64,000 nt of DNA from Stratiolaelaps scimitus (lineage: Eukaryota > Arthropoda > Arachnida > Mesostigmata > Laelapidae): the NCBI GenBank assembly GCA_019614645.1, contig JABWDB010000071.1, positions 248,001 to 312,000 on the forward strand. The letters are read 5' to 3'. The notes under the pieces are model-generated. The model searched no databases and had not been told where the DNA came from. It saw only the letters and a list, made by a program, of their open reading frames with translations. Made by a program: the position numbers and the translations under genes. Positions 23,301 through 34,429 of this stretch are shown in pieces (positions within the stretch are counted from its first letter, which is position 1; each line of letters begins with the position of its first letter).

Positions 23301-23800
23301 CTGCTAAAACTACGGCCCGCTACCAACCTGAAGGAGGAAGTGACCGGCAAGCGGTGTGACGGCCGTTCTAGAACAACCGAAAGTAAAGATCGTGGGCACT
23401 TGTGTTTTTCACCTCAAGTCAGGGTTTCTGATATGGTCATCGAGTAACATGGCTCCAAAACGAACGGAGTAGTGTTCCCCATTTTCCTTGCGGATTGTCT
23501 CTATCTATTAGAGAGCCGCGGCTCTCATAAAACAATGGATGTGAGGTTAACAACATTCTTTCCGAAGCGAATCAAATTTCGTATTGTCGTTTTGCAACTC
23601 CATTGTCTCGTTTGGATTGTTCCGAGAACCCCCTTGTTCCTATCTAACTTGTTTGGGTGACCGTCTATACTTCGGTCGTCTATTTAATGTCTATAGATTC
23701 TCTGCAAGCACCATATGGGTGCTAGCAGAGAACCCTGCATATGCGTGCAATTGTTAAGCCTGGGCTACCATCACAGATGACACCATCGTTTTGCCATAGG
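20335..23800. other. 3.5 kb without a recognised gene
   Basis: The left two thirds are AT-rich. From about 22400 to 23050 the sequence becomes GC-richer, with open frames on both strands (for example plus 22122-22412, 96 residues, starting MQVEEEKKVANALLTTHG). None resembles a family I know, and there are no convincing splice sites around them. Confidence 0.35.
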
Positions 23801-23807
23801 GCGTGAT

Positions 23808-23883
23808 TTATATGTGTTGTACATTAGCAGCTTCGCAGCTGTTTACCAACAGCTGCGGAGCTGCTAATATACAACACCTATAA
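23808..23883. repeat. Short fold-back hairpin, about 36-bp arms
   Basis: TTATATGTGTTGTACATTAG with CAGCTTCGCAGCTGTT is mirrored, after the loop TACC, by AACAGCTGCGGAGCTGCTAA and TATACAACACCTATAA. Only a few mismatches separate the arms. Confidence 0.9.
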
Positions 23884-23965
23884 GTACAAACGTATAATTT
23901 AGTATTAAAAACCTTACGGATGAACAATTGGCCTAACTTCCCCTTTACACCATATTAAACTGTTT

Positions 23966-24190
23966 TTCGAGCTGACCCTCAGCTGTTCCCCTATCTGACA
24001 GGCCTCAGCTTTTAACCTTTAGGTGTTACTATGAGGACCTGTCGGGGCCACCTTTTCTTATTCTCTGCCTTACTCATACCTGACAAGAATCTTCAGAAAA
24101 AGAAAGATGATAAAGAACTCCAGACTCTCCGCGTCTGACAGGATTTGAACCCAACACACACGTGTCCCTCCGGTTACACCATATTAGGTA
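23966..24190 (-). repeat. tRNA-derived SINE, family B, copy 1
   Basis: The block starting GAGCTGACCCTCAGCTGTTC and containing GAGGACCTGTCGGGGCCACC recurs at 46853-46955 and, more diverged, at 43924-44105. Near its right end, read on the minus strand, a TGGGTTCAAATCC-type B box lies about where a tRNA-derived head would be. The element therefore runs on the minus strand with its head at about 24190. Confidence 0.75.
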
Positions 24191-24673
24191 CACACAGCGC
24201 TTTCCTAGGATCTCCAGATGCCTTTTTAAGCCGTTCACATACTCCTTGCAACAAATTAGCTATTATTTTGCCAGGTCAACCTAACGTTATAAATAAATCT
24301 CCTGTGGACTTGCATATTTTCGAAGCTTGATTTCCTCTTCTGATGAGGCTGCAAAACACAGCGACTAGCATAAGAAGGGACTAGATTTTGGACCGTGGTT
24401 CCATCCACAGCAGAGCTTTTCTGTGATCAGGTGTGAGTGTTAGGCCATGTGGACGAAGGCCAACATTACCCTAAAGGCTCGGCGGTTCAAGTACGCAACG
24501 AATCTGGACTGATCGTGATACCCTGGCGGATGTATCATTCTGGGCATGTCTGGGTCATCTACCCGCACAACAAAAGCAAGAAGTAACATATCGTCCCAGT
24601 TCAATCTGTCGACTCTCCGAGCAGCAGTTGTGTAGGCATACCAAACAAGACCTGAGGTGAAAACCAGAGCAGA

Positions 24674-25591
24674 TTAACTACTCATTGACTTATCTCTAAC
24701 AAAGTTCCTCGAGAAGATGACGGGATTGCCTGGCCAGTAATTCGCACTAGCTCGTCTGCATAAGCCAAAAGTCATTTCGGACCGACCCAAAAAGGGAGTT
24801 GTTCTTCTCTGGGAAAGATTCAGGAGCGCTGCCTTCAGGTATTTGACCCCCAGCCAGCCTGTATTTTTAAGTTGCTCCTTAGTCTTCAGAATACAAGGTA
24901 GGTCATCTTCAGGAAGCAAATTATGTATTAAATCAAACGAGACATAAATAGAGGCAGAGCAGCAATTTCTGTTAACTCATATAATCCGAGGCCGCCTAAG
25001 GCAAGCGGAAGATATGCCCGTTTTTTTACTTGACTTTTACAGCAGAGGTTGTGATGCCGTGTCCATAACAAGTTCGTCAAATATCTGCGAAATGTCAGTC
25101 GCAAATGTGGTGTCTCATCCTCCAAGAGGGAAATGCATCGAAGAGCACAGCAAGAAAGATACCTCTGTAGGCTCCTGGCAAGGTAAAACGAGCAGTCATT
25201 ACTCCAACTTTTTTTAGAGTAAGGTTGAGCGGCATTGTAGGGCTTCTTCAAGGAGTGGTACATCCAACAGTGTTAACGTGTCAGACGTTACCCGGAAGTG
25301 TCTGGGTAAGGCAGATCGCGCTAGATCTACTCCTATCTGCCTAGGGGATCTCCTTGTTGAACACCTGATGCTGACTAATCTATATCCCAAGGAGCAACTG
25401 AAAGGAGCCACCGAAGAAATAATAATAATTATATTTACTTGACTAGATGAAATAAGTAGTTCCGGGGTGTGTTCTGTTATACCACTTAACATGTGATCTA
25501 TGCTGATTGTGTTTAATGCATATAGGAAATCCAACTTGAATAGAACAGTAGGTATTGGCCGGCTAAGGAGAAAGGTTCGGCACTTTATCAT
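24674..25591 (-). pseudogene. C-terminal part of a non-LTR reverse transcriptase
   Basis: Across three frames on the minus strand the sequence reads TLLDVPLLEEALQ (compare the LLG.PL..EA block of LINE polyproteins), RCISLLEDETPHLRLTFRRY, then YLPLALGGLGLYELTEIAAL followed by PLFMSRLI, and finally LPEDDLPCILKTKEQLKN. The LP..LGGLG motif followed by an alanine- and leucine-rich stretch is typical of the region after the reverse-transcriptase palm in LINEs that carry a recombinational exchange of captured transcripts. No catalytic motifs are present, and frameshifts separate the segments. The clade is undetermined. Confidence 0.55.
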
Positions 25592-25685
25592 TAGAATCGA
25601 GGTCGGGTACCTCGCATTCCAACTGGTTACATTCTATGAAGGGTCAATATGTATTCGCCAATTTGAACCTTTTTGAGGACCCTAC

Positions 25686-25960
25686 CTAGCAGTCGGAATA
25701 CCACATTTGGAGACCAGGTTGGTTTGCAACCAAGAAAGGTTTATAGCGCATTGTTGCCTTCGCTGTTGGCTTGAACAGTGCCCCTTTGGGAGTATTGGCG
25801 AGTCTTTCTATTTGACCATTTGCTTGAGAGTTGAAAAGTGGTGTGCGTAAGTGATTCGCACCTCGTACCAAACATAACTTCTAGAACTGACTGGACGTGG
25901 ACTGAGTGCTGTTGGGAGTTACGAAGATATCCGGATAGTCACATTCTGCTTCTCTACTTG
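25686..25960 (-). pseudogene. Ty3/gypsy integrase fragment
   Basis: The minus strand reads FVTPNSTQSTSSQF then a stop, LCLVRGANHLRTPLFNSQAN and GQIERLANTPKGAL. This corresponds to the consensus VTDNGTQFTS.QF...C...GI.HLRTPPFHPQSNGQ.ERFV.TFK.AL. The second catalytic aspartate position is proline (TPN), while the third catalytic glutamate is retained in QIERL. An in-frame stop splits it. Neighbouring sequence to 26110 is not recognisable as pol. Confidence 0.7.
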
Positions 25961-26109
25961 TCAAATAGTCACAACAGAGCTGACTGATGTTTGCTCGATT
26001 ATACCAGGGTGCATTTGGTTTCGGTCGGTTGAACACGCTTAGACTTCTCGGGTATTCTGCCTCAAAAATCCGATGGTATGATTACGCGTTTGTTGGAGGG
26101 GAGACGTCC

Positions 26110-27520
26110 GTCAGTTGTTGACTGTCCGTCTCGTCAGCTGCAGTAGTTCTTGCCATAGCTCGCTCTACTTTGCGCTTACTTTGTACTGGATATGGAGACA
26201 GATGCATATGTTTCGGTTTTTGCTTTCACAAGAAGGACACACTTTCTCCTCACTTTTGATTATTTATTTATCTGTTATATATCCACCATCGTTGTTAACG
26301 ACCTTCTCGTATATCTCAGCCAATTAATGGGTGCATTTTTCTCAGATTGGTTAAGTTTCGTGACAAAGAAGCTGTCCAGCCATGTTTTAGGGTCCATCTA
26401 CTGTTATTCTTAAAAGACGACCCCAAAATATGGCTGGACATAAATTATTTGCTAAGGAGCAAAAAGGTCGAAGTTGCGTAGGGTTATTTCACGGATCTTG
26501 CGATCTGCAACAGGATCACCTGTTCGCATTTATCGGATCTTTTTTCTTCAATAGCGCGGTTTACGCGATGCTGTTAGGCCATATAGACGTGCTGGTCCAG
26601 CATTTCCCAGTAAGGCATGCCCATATAGTCCTAATAAACACAAAGTTTTTTGAGTGCAAATTGGTGCTTCTCATCAAAGTCAAACAGTGGCCGCAAAGTG
26701 GGAGAGGGAAGCGATTACAAAACCTCTAGAACGTATGCACCTATCTAATACCTTTAGCATAACTCACATGAACTTGTTACATTTTTAATGTCTTTTTTTC
26801 AGTGATAAAGCTCAAATGCCCATTTGGAAACAGTTTGCTATTATGTCCATGAATGGCTGGAACTGAACACATAGAAATGTCTTTATTTGCTTATATGACC
26901 TTTTGCAAAAGGTCATCGGGCCTAGAGGCCTCGTCTATTACTAAACACTCGGCTCTTTCATGTCGTGCCGACATACGTTAATTTAGCACAATATACAAAG
27001 TGATTATTCACTTACGAACATAGGAAACGGGGTCACGGGTGGTCTTGGCGCGAGAGTATCGAATCCGCATTTCTTCGATAGAACAGTGAAATTGACCGAA
27101 AGGCGTCTAGGTTTGCCAACAGTTTGACAGCACACCTAACAGATAGTTCTGTTTTCAAGATCATGACATTAACTTACCGATTGTCTTTAGAAAGGGTCCT
27201 TCAAAATCCCTTTCGTATCTTAAGTGTCTTAAACAAAAAAAACGTGCTCACGCGTTTTTTCCCAAGTTATAGGATCGAGAACAAGGTGCTGTATTTTTTT
27301 TACTTACTTTGTCTGTATCTTCGTTGTAGCTATTGGGAAAATAAACGAATCTTAATAAATATAGTGATTCCCTTGTTTTCTGTGGCTTCCGCTGATTTGT
27401 CAGGCAGCATGTTTATACTGCGCCGCAGAACATTTCGCCATGGGAGGCGATCCATCAATCCAGACAATTTTTGGACCCCTGCTTCTCTCTTAACGCTTTT
27501 CCCCCGCAGGCAGTGCTTCA
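26110..27520. other. No gene recognised
   Basis: A 99-residue plus frame at 26430-26729 and a 154-residue plus frame at 27124-27588 are open but resemble nothing known. The second ends inside a minisatellite, and its composition (rich in L, F and R) looks like chance. Confidence 0.35.
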
Positions 27521-27527
27521 TGGATCT

Positions 27528-27583
27528 GAATAGATGGGATGGATGGAATAGATGGGATGGATTCATGAATCTGAATAGAAATA
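27528..27583. repeat. GAATAGATGGGATGG minisatellite
   Basis: GAATAGATGGGATGG units occur head to tail twice, with further partial ATGGATCTGAATAG and ATGAATCTGAATAG units flanking. Confidence 0.85.
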
Positions 27584-27932
27584 TATGAGGGAATGAAGCC
27601 CGCCAAGTTTCAAGAGTATTCTACTCTTCAAGTCCCAATTGGAGCAGTTTTGTTTTGAAACGAACAAATTTGGCCATGTAATTATAATATATACGGCCTG
27701 ATCGATATGATTTTGAGAAAAAAGGTGAGATCGTATGATAATAATAAATTTTCCAAGCTGACTCACAGCCAACATTTAACGTCCTCAGTACTGCTTTTGG
27801 TATTGCTTCAAATATGATGTCAAATATCTAGCTAACTATTGTATGGTAGCACTCTCTAATTATAGCCACGCGTTTCGATTATTATTAAAATTATATTCTG
27901 CTACCATATATATATATATATACACATATATA

Positions 27933-28136
27933 CACACCGCGTCAAAAGAATTGACCACCCTCATGTTTCCTATTTTTTTCTCAATCGTAAGGAGCACTGC
28001 AGTTTCGCTTTCAGTCATTCAAATATATGACATTTCAAGAACATTCCACGAATCTTTGGTTATCTAACTCAGATTTTTTTTTTACATTTCATATCGGAAA
28101 TTGTCATTTTGAGGGTGCGTCAAAAGGATAGCCCTA
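27933..28136. repeat. Left inverted repeat of the Tc1-like element, with internal direct repeats
   Basis: GCGTCAAAAG occurs near the outer end (27939) followed by AATTGACCACCCTC, and again near the inner end (28117) followed by GATAGCCCTA. This is the IR/DR layout, in which each long inverted repeat carries two transposase-binding direct repeats. AAATATATGACATTTCAAGA and other blocks match the right repeat in reverse orientation. Confidence 0.8.
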
Positions 28137-28288
28137 ACTATTAATCTTTGTTGAATACAACTGAGCTCTAACATCGTTCTTTTACAATTTTTTTACAAAA
28201 AAAGCATTTTGTAGGGCCGCCACCGTTCTCCAGAATAGAAATGAATCGACTGGGCATAGATTCATAAAATTTACTTATGACGTTTTGA

Positions 28289-29087
28289 TCATGAACATGC
28301 CATTCGGCTACCAAAGCTTCTTTTTAGCTCATGTAGCGTTTGATACTGCTTGCCACCTTTAAAAACAGCTCTAGATAAGCCGCTCCACAGGTTTTCTATA
28401 ATATTCAAGTCTGGAGAGCGTGCGGGCCAGCCCAGTAACTGTATGTCTTGAGTCTCGAGGAACTCCATGACGATCTTCGCCGTATGAACTGCGGCGTTAT
28501 TCTGCTGGAAGATGAATCTTTCAGCACAGATCTTCTCGACGTGATTCCTAAGTTTATCCTCCAACATAGAACGTAGGCACGACTATTCATTCGACCCTTT
28601 ACAAAGACCAAATCCGTCTTCCGTTGTAGCCAATACCGGCCCAAATCATCACACCACCACCCCCAGCCTTGTCGCCGACTTAGGAGTTTCTCTTTTTTCC
28701 TAATGTCATGGAAGTAATAAGAATGTCCATCAGAACCGTCGGGATTTGATCTCTTTTCATCGGAAAACAGCACACGTTACCACTCCTTTGAAAACGAACT
28801 TTGCTCAGGAGCGAAGCTCAATCTTGGATCTGTGTTTGAATATTAAAAGAGGTTTTCGTTTGAGTTTTCTGTGAACAATATCTTCTGATGCCTGAAGATA
28901 TTTTTGCACGTTGCGGACCTTCGTTTCGATTCCAGCCTCGGCAAGTCAAAGAGCTGTTAGAGGCTCTTTGGAGGAGAAATCGTTTTTCACTCGCACTCAC
29001 TGCTTCGGGACGTCCTGACGACTTCTTGGTCCCGTACTGTTGAGGATTTTTAAGGAAATTCGAAATCACCTTCCTGCTTCTTTGCAA
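28289..29087 (-). pseudogene. Tc1-like DD34E transposase, frameshifted, catalytic aspartate lost
   Basis: Three frame segments follow the transposase order on the minus strand. The first (29087 onwards) holds the DNA-binding region with SRKVISNFLKNPQQYG and KSSGRPEAVSASEKRFLL, typical of Tc1 helix-turn-helix domains. The second carries LFSDEKRSNPDGSDGHSYYF, with the first catalytic aspartate. The third carries FIFQQNNAAVHTAKIVMEFL and WPARSPDLNIIENLWSGLS. In the third, the expected QQDNA is QQNNA, so the second catalytic aspartate is asparagine; 34 residues separate it from the glutamate of IIENLW. Frameshifts separate the segments. Confidence 0.85.
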
Positions 29088-29278
29088 ACTCCGAGCGATT
29101 TCCGATTTTCACTTGTTTTCTTCATTGAGGTTGAAAATATTTTTTTTTCTTATTTTGACTAAGTTGGCGGCCTCGGTCCATCGTAGTTTTCGCTAACAAA
29201 GGGTCCAGAAAATTTGTACGAGTACGATCTTACAACTCAGTGGCGTGTCAACTGTCGTCCCACTCAACAAACACCAAG

Positions 29279-29457
29279 TGGGCTATCATTTTCACACACC
29301 CTCAAAACGACAATTTCCTATATTAAATGCTTACATCTGAGTTAGATAGCCAAATAGTTCTTGTAATGTTCTTGAAATGTGATATATTTGAACTACTGAA
29401 AGTGAAACTGCATTGCTATTTACGTTTGAGAAAAAAAATCAGAAAAATTTAGGTGTG
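29279..29457. repeat. Right inverted repeat of the Tc1-like element
   Basis: Reverse-complemented, this matches the left repeat over most of its length, including TTTCAAGAACATT and ATCTAACTCAGAT. The inner direct repeat survives as GTGTGTGAAAATGATAGCCC. The outer direct repeat has been lost: the sequence between the tip and the T-rich block is shorter than on the left. Confidence 0.8.
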
Positions 29458-29459
29458 TA

Positions 29460-31365
29460 TATGTATATATATATATATATATATATAATCCTGCAACGAC
29501 ATTTCTTTGTTTTTAGGACTACCAGTGCTCTAATCGAGCTCCATACAATACAAATTACGGAGTGACAGGCAAAAACCCTATTTACAGTGTCGTTATGGGC
29601 AATTCGTAAGGCTTTAATGTAGGCCCCGCATTTTAAGTTATCGGACCTTAGTACGACATAATTTATAACTATTTGCAGGAATCTTTGAAGCTAGCTAACT
29701 TGATTAAGACGAGTGCCAGTATTTTGGTGCCACGTGGGCTTCGTACAATTTAAGGTTCATACTTATATCTTGTTTTCTTTGTGTCTTTTAGAGCAAATTA
29801 CATATGCCGTCCTTTAAACTTCGTAGTGAAATACAATATGAATCATGGTCAGAACAGTGGCCAAGGACAAACAGCGAGTCCTATGTCGTTTCAATAGAAT
29901 ATATGTGTGTACTAACTTTATGCACTTTTGATAATGTCATACGATACTATATTTCCTACCAAGTTATGCAACGGACGCTTGTTTTGATTTTGGCTTAACT
30001 AGTTGATCACTAGACGTATTTGGATGACTAAATAATAAATATAAAAAGCGAACTTGTTATTTGGTTTTCTGACGTTTTTGTTATTTGTATTATTCCGGTA
30101 TTATGATTCCAAATACATTTACAATGAACTTCCTAACAAAAATTCACTTATTTTCATATATGGACTCGTTGATGATTCACCCAACCAAACCCAAACTATA
30201 CCATATTATATAACGGAGCGCACTTACTCGGTGACAGTACATCTGTGGCGGTTATGGCGATACCCTGAGCCAGTTATCCTGCCCCCCTATTAGAATATTC
30301 TAATAGTATACCTTTCAGTTATACCATTTCCAGGTACGAATTGTCCCCCATTTAATTTAAACTCCAAACTCATCACACTTATCTCATTATACAAAGGTAA
30401 AACTGGTCCTGTATGGCTTTATCTCCAAAGTTTTAAACATACAGCCTAGTCTTCAAGCACGACGCCCGTTTTACCGTTGGCTATTTAACTGATTAGATTT
30501 GTGAATAAAACCGTACAATGCCTTTCATAGTCAATATACATTCATATTTGCGAATCGATGCGAAAAGGGGACTTCAAAATAGAATTTGTAACAAATCAAC
30601 TCATTTACAACATTAGGTTGCAGTTTTATTGTGGAATTAAGCACAGCCAACCATTTAGTCCCACATAACAGGTACACAGATTTTACTAGAGCTTACTAAG
30701 TTATTATTACTTTATCACTTGATGTATCACTATTTACTAGTGATGCGAAATTAATGCGGTGCTTTAGAACGAAAATGTTTCTCGACAAAGTTTTCTCCAG
30801 GGCCATCGGCAGCTGTACAGATGAGGAGAGGTCGAGGATCTGTTCACGATGATCATTGGTTGCACCATTGATCGTGCCTTATAGAAAGAGCTGAACCGTT
30901 TGTGTGGAATATCAATGCTTCCCCTACGGTCTGAGATGCGATAGTGAAATTCCGTCTTCAAGGAGTGTCACTCGTTGGACACATACCCAATGTATATTAG
31001 GTTGGAGAAAGTAATGAGGAGATCCGCAATTTTGTTTCCTTCTTTTGTCCACCTGACCGAACAACGAAAAGAATAGAAGTGTCTCGAATAACATCAGGTA
31101 TATTCTGCGTTAAAAACATTTAGTTTAACATACGAATGGTAATTTTCAACGCTCGTTGATCAGAAGGAATTCTTCTGATCAGAATGATCTGACAACCAAC
31201 CTTCGCTTAAAATGTGGGAAAGTCGCAGAGCTATTATATTTGGTGTAGCGAGCTCAATATAGCGAGTGCTCGATGTATTCGCTAACGTAGTACCATCAAT
31301 AGAGACAATTGGGATCAAAAAATGGGTTGAGCTGTTGGGTTTCCACATTCTCAGGGTCCCAACAT
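29460..31365. other. No gene recognised
   Basis: Mostly AT-rich sequence. Short frames at 29804-29998 and 30054-30293 on the plus strand look like chance. The palindrome AGAATATTCT lies near 30292. Confidence 0.35.
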
Positions 31366-31369
31366 TTAG

Positions 31370-31439
31370 TTTGCACGGTAATTCCGAGGTCATTAAGCTG
31401 TATGTTGACAGCTTAATGACCTCGGAATTACCGTGCAAA
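31370..31439. repeat. Perfect 32-bp hairpin with a 6-base loop
   Basis: TTTGCACGGTAATTCCGAGG followed by TCATTAAGCTGT is repeated exactly in reverse complement after the loop ATGTTG. All 32 positions pair. A run of nine A and then a T-rich stretch follow the right arm. No other inverted repeat in the window of this length is perfect. Confidence 0.97.
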
Positions 31440-32539
31440 AAAAAACACAATTTTTTTTCACAAAAAAGCTGTGAACTACAGAATTTGGGTCGTGTAGTGA
31501 ACATAATTTATAACATGTATATTATTATTTACAGTATTGCGCGATCCTATGAAGCCTGACCAATTTGTGACTTGACGGCTATTGCCCGCCAAAATCTTGT
31601 TAAGCTGTTGTAGTCCGCGTATTATCCTATTCAGCCTTGTATGTATATATTTATGTGTACACAAACAGAATACTTGTTCAAACTATCCAAGTCGTCGACG
31701 CAGACGAGACTCTATCTGTACACACCGATAGAGTTGCAAGTTTATTGTGTCCACGATTTTCGGTAAACCACCCTTTTCATGGTGATGCGCCTTCGCCCAT
31801 GAGACCTTCCAATACTGTATATAAATTATTCGTATCATTGATTCTGAGCTTCTCTTTCCTTCATTCAAGTAAAAGAACAAGCGCTGGGTAACCTTTTCAT
31901 CTAAGCGCATCGACCAGGAGCGCTGTCAACGATGAACTTCAGGAACGAACCGTCTGGGTATATGCCTCTTTGAGCGGATCATCATTTACGGTGCCAAGAT
32001 ACGAATAACTCATGATCTTGTTAATTCTTTGGGGTGCCCTGCGAAAAGCAAGGTCTACACGAAGAAGCTATCTACATTTCATGAGCTGAAAGACTATCCA
32101 ACATAACATTTCACCAACTATACCATACTGAGCCCGACCATATGTGATGAGCTGGGTATATTTAAGATGATGGCCGGAGCGAACACAAAACCCAGGACCC
32201 ACCTTCACCTCCCAGCATGACTTCTCTCCCAGGGACTCACCATTCAGGCTGTACAATATGCAAGGTGGTGTAGGATGTGATACTCTATGGCGATGTCACA
32301 CAGCAAATTTATTTGTACTGCCCTGCAAATGTTTACCCTGCCCCCTCCCCCCACCTTTGAATTTAATAAAGGTATTCTTGTATTAAGTTGAAAATGTAAT
32401 TGAATTGCATCTAAACAAAGCTATAATGGTCTGTGGCGATTCAAATTTAGCCAGCTATAGCTGAAGCAGGTGATATCGTCGAGTGTGTAACTTTTGCTTG
32501 CCTAAGGTGATTACCTAGCGTCAGTTGTTGTAAAGGTGG

Positions 32540-32618
32540 CCATTGACCAGGTTTACGGGGAAGGATTTATTTAGTTGTATGTGCTAAATAAACCCCTCTC
32601 CGTAAACCTGGCCAATGG
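32540..32618. repeat. Fold-back hairpin, about 35-bp arms
   Basis: CCATTGACCAGGTTTACGGG with GAAGGATTTATTTAG pairs with CTAAATAAACCCCTCTCCGT and AAACCTGGCCAATGG around a nine-base loop (TTGTATGTG). A few mismatches are present. Confidence 0.9.
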
Positions 32619-33124
32619 TGATATTACCTCAGTGGCCAATATGGATGTAGTTGTCACGTAGGTGTTACTGACATTTCGTAAGCCCTATAAATTATTCAGC
32701 CGCTTAGGATTTCAGCGACCAGATCGAATTCTTTGTCACACCACATGCAAGGGGAAGGAGGCTCATTTGTCTCTTTATCCTACTCCTATAGTAACGCGCA
32801 AGAATGCTCTGAGATTCCTCCATATCACATTCAAAGAGCAAACAAAGCCCTGCAGAGTTTTCTTCAGAAACTGTATTGCACGTCTTGTGGATAAATGGTC
32901 CACCAAGTAAAATATCCTAGAAGAGCGTCGACTTTAACGACTACGGTATCAAAGGGTGGGAACCGTCATCGGTTGACGAAGTTGCACGGCTCTTGGTATT
33001 TTGATGTTATTTGTAATACATGAAAGTGTCTTTGACTAAGTGGTAGTTAATAAAAAATATTTTCTCGAGACATGCTCTTATATACAATAAATTATATACA
33101 ATAATTAGAGAGGCAGTTGGGAAC

Positions 33125-33445
33125 AGTGTGTCAGGCCGAGGCGGTCATGTTCCCGAGAGGGGACATTGCCTCTCTGATCACAGCGAGGGAGAGGCGCTGC
33201 GCAGGTAATGATTCTGCGCGCTTGTCCCCGGTGGCGCTAGTCAGCCTGTGGTAGACTCCTTCGAGAAAATTAGCAGTAAGGGAGTCGTTGCGGCCTAAGG
33301 TTTCGAAGAGAAGGGGGAATAGAGGTGAGTTGCCTCGAGGGCGGCGTACTTCCGTAGCTTGGCTGCTTTGCACGGGATATCGCGTAACTGGACATGGTTA
33401 CACAGGGGTTGACAGAAGAGTGTTCTTGAGAGTCACGGTGCCCTC
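33125..33445 (-). pseudogene. C-terminus of an RTE-like LINE polyprotein, copy 2
   Basis: The minus strand shows AAKLRKYAALEATHLYSP, then (after a frameshift) FETLGRNDSLTANFLEGVYH and SATGDKRAESLPAQRLSLAV. This is the same order and spacing as the copy at 9.3 kb, and the nucleotide match is also clear (for example GCCACCGGGGACAAGCGCGC in both). The beginning is traceable to GTVTLKNTLLSTPV in place of VTVVDTLAPSYV. It is truncated at both ends relative to a full LINE and carries a frame break, so it is non-functional. Confidence 0.7.
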
Positions 33446-33769
33446 CCAAACGAGGTGCTGGCCTTGGTGGAAGGGGGTCAGGGGTGAAGGAGCTATTCCT
33501 ATTTCTATCCTTACCTTAACTACATGTCTTACTAAATGCCATGCAATGTTCTACTTATACTCGTCATGTGGGGTTCCAACAAACATATGTATATCGAAAC
33601 CAGGTGCCAGGGTGACCTTTACAATGGGCCCTCCGATCGGGTTGCCGCGCCGATGACAACACGTCTCCAATTTCGGCAAGCACGGCAGGGACTTCCTTCT
33701 TACAATCAGGGAATACCAATACCTGATAATCTATTCCAGCACGATTGTATGGCAGCAGACCCTTGGTTC

Positions 33770-33930
33770 AGCCTGCGGGCATGGCGAGTTGGGCAAGTCA
33801 CGTCATGTCCGTACTGTGAGGAGGATGTGTGGTGCTCGTGGCTGGGCTCGTACACATCTCACCACCCTTTACTGAAGAATGCGCTAAGCGATACCGGGAA
33901 GGGTGGTGCTGTTGAGCACCCTTTAAAAAA
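33770..33930. repeat. Dispersed repeat, copy 1
   Basis: GTGAGGAGGATGTGTGGTGC through TGGCTGGGCTCGTACACATC and GCGATACCGGGAAGGGTGGT recurs almost unchanged at 50535-50660. A shorter shared block (TGCGGGCATGGCG) precedes both copies but at different distances. Its class is unknown. Confidence 0.85.
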
Positions 33931-33978
33931 AAGACCCATGGTTTACTACAACTCTTATTGACAGATTGCTGTTCCTGA

Positions 33979-34329
33979 TTGACGAAAACCTTGCATTTCG
34001 TTAAGCCACCCGTGATAGGTGGTAGGCTTCGTCTCTTTTTCAAAAATTCTCTAGAATATTGTCAACTGGCCTTAGTAGGAACAATACGATGGTGGCTCTT
34101 GACGGTAGATAGTCAGAATGGCATTGTTCACGGTATTGTATGCTGCTATGAGCCTAACGCGAGCAGAAGTGATATTCGTAACGATATAATGGAAAAATCT
34201 CCCTTCAGTGGCATATACGAGGCAGCCCATACAACTATAGTATCACTGCTTTTTCCAAACGCCACAAGTGAAGGTACTGCGTGCAATTCTCATAATTATA
34301 CTGATGACTACTTTGGGCGGAATTGGTGA
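33979..34329 (+). CDS. Unidentified 116-residue open frame
   Basis: The frame starts MTKTLHFVKPPVIGG and contains a hydrophobic segment LALVGTIRWWLLTV and the stretch MEKSPFSGIYEAAHTTIVSL. I do not recognise it. Its amino-acid usage looks more protein-like than most chance frames here. Two further frames of similar character follow on the same strand at 34430 and 34805, so a decayed gene or an unfamiliar transposon or viral remnant is possible. No splice sites clearly join them. It may equally be chance. Confidence 0.2.
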   Translation: MTKTLHFVKPPVIGGRLRLFFKNSLEYCQLALVGTIRWWLLTVDSQNGIVHGIVCCYEPNASRSDIRNDIMEKSPFSGIYEAAHTTIVSLLFPNATSEGTACNSHNYTDDYFGRNW

Positions 34330-34429
34330 CACCGAGGCTTCAGTTATGGTGGGTTAGATGGCCATTTCAATTTACCGTCGATAATTGAAAGAATATACTG
34401 TTGTCTAAAAGACACACAAAAGACGAGAA

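Larger units (their letters stand above)
27933..29457 (-). mobile_element. Tc1-like transposon with long inverted repeats, complete but dead
   Basis: A 1.5 kb element is bounded by CACACC at the left and GGTGTG at the right, each next to TA, the expected Tc1/mariner target duplication (27931-27932 and 29458-29459). Inverted repeats of about 200 and 180 bp flank a minus-strand transposase remnant. The insertion site is itself TA-rich, with microsatellite sequence on both sides. The two inverted repeats have diverged by point changes and indels, and the transposase is broken, so the copy is not autonomous. Confidence 0.85.

Noticed and set aside
27124..27588. A 154-residue plus open frame.
   Set aside because: It ends in a minisatellite, has no recognisable motif, and has no splice or start context.
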